Below are positions 1 to 9,261 of a stretch of DNA of 33,365 nucleotides, in pieces. Made by a program: the position numbers and the translations under genes. The DNA comes from an uncultured Bacilli bacterium (lineage in GTDB: Bacteria; Bacillota_I; Bacilli_A; RFN20; CAG-449): positions 1 to 33,365 of the forward strand of contig CANQEO010000010.1 in the NCBI GenBank assembly GCA_947595215.1, written 5' to 3'. The notes below the pieces were generated by a model. The model was not told the origin of the DNA. It made no database searches and saw only the letters and a list, made by a program, of their open reading frames with translations. The stretch's first letter is position 1, and each line of letters begins with the position of its first letter.

Positions 1-81
1 TAAAAGCAATTATTATAAGTTGGGTTATAATCAAGCATTTTTTATAAGTTTTGAATTTAACAATATTATTACTCAGATAAA

Positions 82-107
82 AAAAGAGCACACAATTGTG
101 CTCTTTT
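82..107 (-). terminator. Rho-independent terminator downstream of groEL
   Basis: Perfect 11-bp inverted repeat AAAAGAGCACA-CAAT-TGTGCTCTTTT; on the minus strand it is followed by a T-run (complement of the A-run at 79-85), just past the groEL stop. Confidence 0.85.
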
Positions 108-130
108 ACAACATTATTCTAAGTTAGAAA

Positions 131-1756
<1,626 letters not shown>

Positions 1757-1763
1757 TTACCTC

Positions 1764-2042
1764 CTATTCAATAATGGCTAAAATATCTTCGGCTTGAATT
1801 AAAAGATATTTTTTATCATTTTCTTCATATTCCGTTGTCGAATATTCTCGATAAATAACTTTATCACCGATTTTTACCGCTATCGGTTCTTTTTTTCCGT
1901 CTTTCATTTTGCCTTCTCCAACAGCTATTACTTTAGCAACATTCGTCTTTTTTTCTTTTGATATTGTTAAAATAATACTTCCAACTTTTTTTTCGGTTGG
2001 TTCAACTTCCAATAATACATAATCATTTAATGGTTTTATCAT
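1764..2042 (-). CDS. groES: 10 kDa co-chaperonin GroES
   Basis: 92 aa, MIKPLNDYVLLEVEPTEKKVGSIILT...; directly upstream of groEL; GGAG SD upstream. Confidence 0.96.
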   Translation of the reverse strand: MIKPLNDYVLLEVEPTEKKVGSIILTISKEKKTNVAKVIAVGEGKMKDGKKEPIAVKIGDKVIYREYSTTEYEENDKKYLLIQAEDILAIIE

Positions 2043-2055
2043 ACCTATTCTCCTT

Positions 2056-2082
2056 TTGGCACTCTCTATTTTTAAGTGCTAA
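2056..2082. promoter_or_regulatory. CIRCE operator (HrcA site), proximal
   Basis: TTGGCACTC-N9-AAGTGCTAA compared with the consensus TTAGCACTC-N9-GAGTGCTAA; lies between the -10 box and the groES SD. Confidence 0.9.
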
Positions 2083-2086
2083 TTAT

Positions 2087-2114
2087 ATTATAGCCATCCT
2101 TTTAGCAATATCAA
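2087..2114 (-). promoter_or_regulatory. Sigma-A-type promoter of groESL
   Basis: Minus strand TTGATA-N16-TATAAT, flanked/overlapped by two CIRCE-like elements. Confidence 0.75.
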
Positions 2115-2128
2115 TAGTTGAGTGCTAG
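2102..2128. promoter_or_regulatory. Second CIRCE-like element, distal, overlapping the -35 box
   Basis: TTAGCAATA-N9-GAGTGCTAG: right arm nearly perfect, left arm partly degenerate; same 9-nt spacer. Confidence 0.65.
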
Positions 2129-2145
2129 TTTTTTTAAAATTATTA

Positions 2146-2195
2146 TAAAAAAATGCTAGTAGTTTTTAAGCTCCATTACTTTTACCTACTAGCAT
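2146..2195 (-). terminator. Rho-independent terminator downstream of protease gene 1
   Basis: 10-bp perfect inverted repeat ATGCTAGTAG...CTACTAGCAT (2153-2162 / 2186-2195), loop 23 nt, followed on the minus strand by a T-run (A-run at 2146-2152). Confidence 0.65.
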
Positions 2196-2216
2196 AAATA
2201 TATATTCTTTCTTCTT

Positions 2217-3701
2217 TAATTTTACCGTAATTTAAAAATCACAAAGCCGATTCCCACTATCGCGATCCCTAAAACAAATATAGAAAGCATCAACCAAATT
2301 ATATTTCCCGTATCTGAAGTTTCAAAACTTTCGGATATGATTTCAAAATATATTTCAATTGTCTCATAGTTATTCGCATCTTCTCCTTTATAGATCGCTT
2401 TCGCTATCATTTTACCGGAAGTGATTTCTAGATCTTCATTTTCCCAAACAAATCCTTCTGGTAATTCGATGTCGGACAAGCGTGTCGCTTTCTCGTCGAT
2501 ATATATCGTCGTTCCCACATTCGGTTTTTCGGCTTTCATGATAGTAAATTTTATCTCCCTTGTACCTTGATAATCATTCTTTCCGATGACGATAACTTCC
2601 CCTTCACCGGCAGAAACATTATTTTGATACTTAATTTCATAATCTACACCAATCTTTAATATCTTATTTCCATCTTTGACGATAACTCTCGGTGTTTTGA
2701 AATTTCCATCATAAACAAAACAAGTATCTTCAAGCTGGATTTCTAATGTCGATATATCTTTTGGCGCTTCCCTTTTTATTGTAATCGCTACTCGATAATG
2801 TTCATAGTTGGTTTGATCTTCATATATAGCATATGCCGTGATTGTTTCTCTATCGATGATGGTATCCGGTTCTTCCCACTTCCAACCCGATATTAATGGC
2901 ACTGATTGCAAAGTGGTTATATCTCTTGAAACTGTAATCGTACTTGGTGGCATTAAAAGTGGGTAATCTTCTTTATAAATAGTAAATGATGTTTTGGCTT
3001 CGGCCGATTTATAATTTGACGATTCTTCAATTATAGCCTTTATCCAATATGTTCCAGCTTCCGTCGGTCTTTTGTCACTATAAGTACCATCTTCTGCCGT
3101 CGCATACAAATAAGTAATCTTTGCTGTCTCTTCAACACCACTTACCATCGGTGTCGGAATCACTGCAGCATTAAAAGTCCAATTCTCTTGCGAGACTTTA
3201 AAATTCAATCTTTCGGCCTTTTTTATCGTGAATGTGAGGGTTTTACTCCCTGAATAATCATTAATCCCGTTTACAATGACACTTGCCGTTCCGGCAGAGA
3301 CATTATTTTGATACTCAACTTCATAATCTATATCTTTCTCTAAAGTTTTATTCCCATCTTTGACGATAACCTCCGGCCTTTTTTCATATCCATCATAAAC
3401 AAAACTCACTGGTTCTACTAGTTCGACATCGATTGAAGCAAGATCCTTAGGTCTTTCTTGAACGATGGTTATCTCCATCTCCGTATTTTGATAATTTGCT
3501 TTATCCGCTCCATTATAGATAGCTATGGCGACAGTTTCCTCACCATTCAGTACTTTATTTGGTTCTTTCCACGTCCAATCTTCAGAACCTAGTGAAATCT
3601 CACTTAAAAAAGTAATATTTCCTTTCACTTTAATGATATTGTTCGGTCGATTAAACGGATAATCCGCTTGCTTTATTTGGAATGTTTGAGTTATTTCGCC
3701 A
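2217..3701. repeat. 1,485-bp direct repeat, copy 1 (C-terminal half of protease 1)
   Basis: Appears base-identical to 7777-9261 (constant offset 5560); identity starts 5 bp beyond the stop codon and ends inside the second Ig-like repeat. Confidence 0.95.
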
Positions 3702-5866
3702 GTGTACTTCCAATTTCCTTTGATAATTATCAAAGCCGTCCCGGCATTGGTATTGTTTTGGAAAGTCACACTATAATCGATGCCAGAATGCAATTCATTG
3801 CCTTGGTAAATGACTTTGATGTTCGGTGTAATCGCCTTACCATTAAAGGTGTATTCCCCGACGATTTCAACCATGGCATTTGAAAGATTGATATTGGCCG
3901 GAGGAGCTTGATTAAGTCGATTAACTTTGACACTGCAAGTTTTATTTTGATAGTACTCAGCATCATCGCCAATGTATCTTAACGAATAACTAAAATCTGA
4001 TATTCCCATATTTAGAGTGACATTTTTATCGATCCACTCCCAATTTATCGGAGCAGGAACTTGATTGAGATTAGTTACATTGTAAACGTCGATAGTTCCG
4101 CTTAAAGCACCGGGTGGTGTTTTTGGTTTAGCCACTTCGAAAGTGGTCGTCCTTGTTCCAAAATAATTATTGATGCCTTGAATTTCGACGGTAGCTTGTC
4201 CAGGTGTAACATTATCGATAAAAGCGACAGTGTAATCCTGATCTTTTTGCAATCGTTCATCACCAAAATATACATTTATGTCTGGAATTTGTGGTTTACC
4301 TTTTTCGTAATACATAAATCTACTTGAAAGTTCGATTCGCGCATTTTTCAAATCATTATCTAAAATTGAAACTCGTGGAACGATGTTGGTGATGGCCCTT
4401 AAACGAACACTCATCCCTGCCGAATAATCTGCATAAGTTCCGGAATTGCCTTTTAAACTGGTCCAAACATCATTGTACTTACGATAAGTCATATCATTAA
4501 CCGATTCTTTAGTTTCCGCAGCATAAAACGGAAATAAAGGATTTCCCGAAGAATCTTTCCCGCTGATGACGAGTGAAAAATATTCACCCTGTTCAAGATT
4601 TATCGGTTCATCAAAAGTGATCGTATAAAAACCATCATCTTCAAAATAAACATCTTTTTTATGTGCCACAAGCGTACCTGAATCCGGAATATTTCTAGAA
4701 TCGTTGACGTTACCAGGATTAGCGTATGGTAGTTTATATACTTTGATGTCAGCCGTCAGTTGCTTATTTCTAACTCCAAACTGCACGGCCTTCAATTGTT
4801 CTTGCATCGTGGTGCTTGAAAGTTTTGCCTCATAAATAGCGCCATGAGCATCGGTAATATATTTAGTTTCATTATCGGTCACTTGTCCATCATAATAATA
4901 GATATTTTGATATTGATCCCTAAGTCCTATATCGACAACGTAAAGATTATTGCTTAAATACGAATCATAAGCAAGATAAAAACAATATCTGTCATCTACT
5001 TTATTTCCACCCGGACCCCAACTATTTTTTACGATCCACGCACCATTTGAACTTGGTTGATTAGGCCAGAATTTGTCTTTAGAAATGGTATCGTCCCAAC
5101 CGACGATAAGCGACGCGTGACCTAAAGAAGTTCCATCACTATGATAAAGAAATTGTTGAGAAGTGGTTTGTGGCGCTTTATATTCCATGGTCACCGAACC
5201 ATATTTTAATATAGCCCGTTTGATGGCATCTTGGCTTTTTTCAATCTGTTTGAATCCTTCGACAAAATAATCTGACTGAGTAATCTTATTTTTGATATAA
5301 AGGTCGCTAGTGGAACTGTAGTTTGTTTGCTTAATTGGCGAATATCCTTGTGACATCGCCATAAATGCATCATCGGCATGGCCTCCGTTATTTCGCCAAT
5401 TGCTAAGGCTATATGTATCGTTAGTTGTAAGATATAAGGGGTCATTTTCTCCATCACGATTAAAGCGTACATAAGCGGCTTCGATTTCATCTAAATCAAG
5501 TTTATCTTTATCGACGCTTGGATCAATACCATCCCGTAAAATGTTTGCTTCTACCGCGCCAATAGCGGCATAAGCCCAACATATTCCTAAACTTCCTTGA
5601 TTTTTTTCTTTGGTAATATATCCAAAATCTCTTCCATCAAATCTAGAAAGATTATTTGCCCAATAATTTAATTGTTCTACATTTGCATTTTGAAGATCAC
5701 TTAACGATTCAGGCGATTCTTGTATAAGGCTTATAGTTTCTCGATTGAGAGAATTTACAAATAGTTTTGTTGGTTTATTTATTTCAGGTTTAAAAAAAAC
5801 ATCCTCATGAAGTGATATAAAGAATATTTGAAATAAAACAATAATTGGCAATAATAATTTTTTCAT
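2222..5866 (-). CDS. Large secreted/membrane-anchored papain-like (C1 family) cysteine protease with lectin-like region and Ig-like (MBG-type) repeats
   Basis: Catalytic motifs NQGSLGICWAYAAIGAVEAN (Q..C), LGHASLIVGWDD (H), GAWIVKNSWGPGG (N). N-terminal signal-like MKKLLLPIIVLFQIFFISL. At least four repeats of the type '..F.Y.G....P...V..G...L....DY.V.Y.NN..AG.A.V...G...Y.G....F.I..A'. C-terminal TM GNIIWLMLSIFVLGIAIVGIGFVIFKLR. Start set to Met15 of the ORF (5866), since the ORF-track TTG start lies in a -35 box. Confidence 0.88.
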   Translation of the reverse strand: MKKLLLPIIVLFQIFFISLHEDVFFKPEINKPTKLFVNSLNRETISLIQESPESLSDLQNANVEQLNYWANNLSRFDGRDFGYITKEKNQGSLGICWAYAAIGAVEANILRDGIDPSVDKDKLDLDEIEAAYVRFNRDGENDPLYLTTNDTYSLSNWRNNGGHADDAFMAMSQGYSPIKQTNYSSTSDLYIKNKITQSDYFVEGFKQIEKSQDAIKRAILKYGSVTMEYKAPQTTSQQFLYHSDGTSLGHASLIVGWDDTISKDKFWPNQPSSNGAWIVKNSWGPGGNKVDDRYCFYLAYDSYLSNNLYVVDIGLRDQYQNIYYYDGQVTDNETKYITDAHGAIYEAKLSSTTMQEQLKAVQFGVRNKQLTADIKVYKLPYANPGNVNDSRNIPDSGTLVAHKKDVYFEDDGFYTITFDEPINLEQGEYFSLVISGKDSSGNPLFPFYAAETKESVNDMTYRKYNDVWTSLKGNSGTYADYSAGMSVRLRAITNIVPRVSILDNDLKNARIELSSRFMYYEKGKPQIPDINVYFGDERLQKDQDYTVAFIDNVTPGQATVEIQGINNYFGTRTTTFEVAKPKTPPGALSGTIDVYNVTNLNQVPAPINWEWIDKNVTLNMGISDFSYSLRYIGDDAEYYQNKTCSVKVNRLNQAPPANINLSNAMVEIVGEYTFNGKAITPNIKVIYQGNELHSGIDYSVTFQNNTNAGTALIIIKGNWKYTGEITQTFQIKQADYPFNRPNNIIKVKGNITFLSEISLGSEDWTWKEPNKVLNGEETVAIAIYNGADKANYQNTEMEITIVQERPKDLASIDVELVEPVSFVYDGYEKRPEVIVKDGNKTLEKDIDYEVEYQNNVSAGTASVIVNGINDYSGSKTLTFTIKKAERLNFKVSQENWTFNAAVIPTPMVSGVEETAKITYLYATAEDGTYSDKRPTEAGTYWIKAIIEESSNYKSAEAKTSFTIYKEDYPLLMPPSTITVSRDITTLQSVPLISGWKWEEPDTIIDRETITAYAIYEDQTNYEHYRVAITIKREAPKDISTLEIQLEDTCFVYDGNFKTPRVIVKDGNKILKIGVDYEIKYQNNVSAGEGEVIVIGKNDYQGTREIKFTIMKAEKPNVGTTIYIDEKATRLSDIELPEGFVWENEDLEITSGKMIAKAIYKGEDANNYETIEIYFEIISESFETSDTGNIIWLMLSIFVLGIAIVGIGFVIFKLR

Positions 5867-5879
5867 AAAGATCATTATG

Positions 5880-5908
5880 ATTTTACTAAATATTAGCCTA
5901 AAAGTCAA
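5880..5908 (-). promoter_or_regulatory. Promoter of protease gene 1
   Basis: Minus strand TTGACT-N17-TAAAAT, -10 box 13 nt upstream of ATG at 5866. Confidence 0.7.
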
Positions 5909-6122
5909 ACAACGACCTTAAATCGGGGAACTCGTTTTAAATGATATAGATTTATAGATTATAAATTATCTTAGTCATTTAATTTTCATAATAATTTATC
6001 TATTTATTCGTTGTAAATTTTTACTATTTTAAGTTATTATTTGCTATAAAAATTTACTTATTTATAATAATATTCCATAAATTTTTTATCTTATGGTATA
6101 ATAAACACAAGGAGTTGGTGCT

Positions 6123-7466
6123 ATGTTAAAAAGAAAAATTTACGATGAACTACTAAAGTGGAAAAATGATAAAAATAAAAAGCCACTGGTAATTAAAGGA
6201 CTTAGGCAAGTTGGCAAAACTTATATTGTCAAACAATTTGCCAAAGAAAACTATGAAAATGTAATTTATATTGATTTTCGAAAAAATCGTGAATTGCGTT
6301 CTATTTTTGATTGTTCTTTTATTGTAAATGATTTGATTAGTCAAATAACCGCTAATATTCCGCATGTTAATGCTATTCCATACAAAACACTTCTTATTTT
6401 TGATGAAGTACAGGACTGTCCTAATGCTAGATCTTCCTTAAAGTATTTTTATGAAGATGGCAGATATGATATTATTTGCACCGGTTCCTTGCTTGGTATC
6501 AAAGGTTATAGTCAAAAAAGCGACAATGCAATCCCCGTTGGTTATGAAGAAGTAATTTATATGAACCCTATGGATTTTGAAGAATTCATGTGGGCTAACA
6601 ACATTTTACCAAAAACAATTGATGAGTTAAAAGCTTGCTTTATAGAACATAAGGAAGTTTTACCGGCCACACACAAAAAAATGTCGGATTTATTTCGTAA
6701 ATATATTTGCGTAGGGGGTATGCCGGAAGTCGTTGAAGCATTTATCGAAACAGGTGATCTAAATAGAGTTTTAAAATTGCAACGTAATATTTTAGAGTCA
6801 TACCAAGATGATTTTGGTAGACATTTGAAACAAGATAACTCTCTTTATGTCGACAAAAAGGAACTTGCCACTATTCTTGCTGTATTTAAATCTATTCCAA
6901 GTCAATTAGCAAAAGAAAATAAAAAATTTCAATTTTCAAAGATCAATGGAAGCGGAAAAAATGATGATTTCAAACGTGCTTTAGAGTGGCTTGAAGATGC
7001 AGGCATCATAAATCGTTGCTATGCTTTATCAACTACTGAACTACCATTAGAAGGTAATAAAAAAGAAGATGTTTTTAAGGTCTATATGCAAGATAGCGGA
7101 CTATTTGTTGCGATGCTTGAAGAAGGAACACAGGCAGATATCTTAAATGGAAATTTATTAATTTATAAAGGCGCAATATATGAAAATATCATAGCCGATG
7201 CTTTTTCAAAGGTGAATAGAAAGCTCTATTATTTTCATAAAGAAAGTGGACTTGAAATCGATTTTGTCACACGCTTTAAAGGTAAATGTACTTTAATTGA
7301 AGTAAAAGCTACCAATAGCAAGTCTAAAGCATTGACGACCATTCTTGCAAATTATGATCATTATCACATAGATAGTGCAATTAAGATTCGAGAAGGAAAC
7401 ATTGCACACATTAATAACATCCTTTATATTCCACACTATCTTGCATTTTTAATAAAAGAGTACTAA
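6123..7466 (+). CDS. AAA family ATPase with DUF4143 C-terminal region
   Basis: Walker A GLRQVGKT, Walker B LLIFDEVQDCP, C-terminal GAIYENIIADAF...YYFHKESGLEIDFVTRFKGKCTLIEVKA (PD-(D/E)xK-like). SD AAGGAG and a TATAAT box upstream. Confidence 0.92.
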   Translation: MLKRKIYDELLKWKNDKNKKPLVIKGLRQVGKTYIVKQFAKENYENVIYIDFRKNRELRSIFDCSFIVNDLISQITANIPHVNAIPYKTLLIFDEVQDCPNARSSLKYFYEDGRYDIICTGSLLGIKGYSQKSDNAIPVGYEEVIYMNPMDFEEFMWANNILPKTIDELKACFIEHKEVLPATHKKMSDLFRKYICVGGMPEVVEAFIETGDLNRVLKLQRNILESYQDDFGRHLKQDNSLYVDKKELATILAVFKSIPSQLAKENKKFQFSKINGSGKNDDFKRALEWLEDAGIINRCYALSTTELPLEGNKKEDVFKVYMQDSGLFVAMLEEGTQADILNGNLLIYKGAIYENIIADAFSKVNRKLYYFHKESGLEIDFVTRFKGKCTLIEVKATNSKSKALTTILANYDHYHIDSAIKIREGNIAHINNILYIPHYLAFLIKEY

Positions 7467-7620
7467 TACATAGTATAAAATAATTTCCAAAATTATTTAA
7501 AAAAACGTAACTATTGATAATTGAGAGCATATTTCATAAATCAAATACTATTTTGAAATTGATTTACCTAAAGAAGATTGACAAATAGTCTTATCCTAGT
7601 TAAGCAGTTTTCAACTTAAA

Positions 7621-7660
7621 AAATCATCGAAAACATTTTCGAGGCTGATTTGTTTTTCAC
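7621..7660 (+). terminator. Possible terminator hairpin downstream of the DUF4143 ATPase
   Basis: AAATCATCGAAAA-CA-TTTTCGA-(GGC)-TGATTT then TGTTTTT; stem with a 3-nt bulge. Confidence 0.4.
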
Positions 7661-7776
7661 TTTATTTATTACTCTCTTTATGATTATAGATTAAAAAAAT
7701 TAGAATTAATATTTTATTATTTTTATTTGAAGTTTTGTTTACTCTTTTATAACCATGTAATTAAAAGTCGGAGTTG

Positions 7777-9261
7777 TAATTTTACCGTAATTTAAAAATC
7801 ACAAAGCCGATTCCCACTATCGCGATCCCTAAAACAAATATAGAAAGCATCAACCAAATTATATTTCCCGTATCTGAAGTTTCAAAACTTTCGGATATGA
7901 TTTCAAAATATATTTCAATTGTCTCATAGTTATTCGCATCTTCTCCTTTATAGATCGCTTTCGCTATCATTTTACCGGAAGTGATTTCTAGATCTTCATT
8001 TTCCCAAACAAATCCTTCTGGTAATTCGATGTCGGACAAGCGTGTCGCTTTCTCGTCGATATATATCGTCGTTCCCACATTCGGTTTTTCGGCTTTCATG
8101 ATAGTAAATTTTATCTCCCTTGTACCTTGATAATCATTCTTTCCGATGACGATAACTTCCCCTTCACCGGCAGAAACATTATTTTGATACTTAATTTCAT
8201 AATCTACACCAATCTTTAATATCTTATTTCCATCTTTGACGATAACTCTCGGTGTTTTGAAATTTCCATCATAAACAAAACAAGTATCTTCAAGCTGGAT
8301 TTCTAATGTCGATATATCTTTTGGCGCTTCCCTTTTTATTGTAATCGCTACTCGATAATGTTCATAGTTGGTTTGATCTTCATATATAGCATATGCCGTG
8401 ATTGTTTCTCTATCGATGATGGTATCCGGTTCTTCCCACTTCCAACCCGATATTAATGGCACTGATTGCAAAGTGGTTATATCTCTTGAAACTGTAATCG
8501 TACTTGGTGGCATTAAAAGTGGGTAATCTTCTTTATAAATAGTAAATGATGTTTTGGCTTCGGCCGATTTATAATTTGACGATTCTTCAATTATAGCCTT
8601 TATCCAATATGTTCCAGCTTCCGTCGGTCTTTTGTCACTATAAGTACCATCTTCTGCCGTCGCATACAAATAAGTAATCTTTGCTGTCTCTTCAACACCA
8701 CTTACCATCGGTGTCGGAATCACTGCAGCATTAAAAGTCCAATTCTCTTGCGAGACTTTAAAATTCAATCTTTCGGCCTTTTTTATCGTGAATGTGAGGG
8801 TTTTACTCCCTGAATAATCATTAATCCCGTTTACAATGACACTTGCCGTTCCGGCAGAGACATTATTTTGATACTCAACTTCATAATCTATATCTTTCTC
8901 TAAAGTTTTATTCCCATCTTTGACGATAACCTCCGGCCTTTTTTCATATCCATCATAAACAAAACTCACTGGTTCTACTAGTTCGACATCGATTGAAGCA
9001 AGATCCTTAGGTCTTTCTTGAACGATGGTTATCTCCATCTCCGTATTTTGATAATTTGCTTTATCCGCTCCATTATAGATAGCTATGGCGACAGTTTCCT
9101 CACCATTCAGTACTTTATTTGGTTCTTTCCACGTCCAATCTTCAGAACCTAGTGAAATCTCACTTAAAAAAGTAATATTTCCTTTCACTTTAATGATATT
9201 GTTCGGTCGATTAAACGGATAATCCGCTTGCTTTATTTGGAATGTTTGAGTTATTTCGCCA
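7777..9261. repeat. 1,485-bp direct repeat, copy 2 (C-terminal half of protease 2)
   Basis: Appears base-identical to 2217-3701 by line-by-line comparison at offset 5560; first mismatch at 9262 (a vs g at 3702). Confidence 0.95.

Noticed and set aside
3668-3972. ORFs 3668..3883 (+) and 3766..3972 (-) inside protease 1
   Set aside because: Overlap a long well-supported coding frame; spurious.
2217-9261. Interpretation of the 1,485-bp repeats as a transposon/insertion sequence
   Set aside because: No terminal inverted repeats, target duplications or transposase; the repeat is in-frame coding sequence of the two paralogues.
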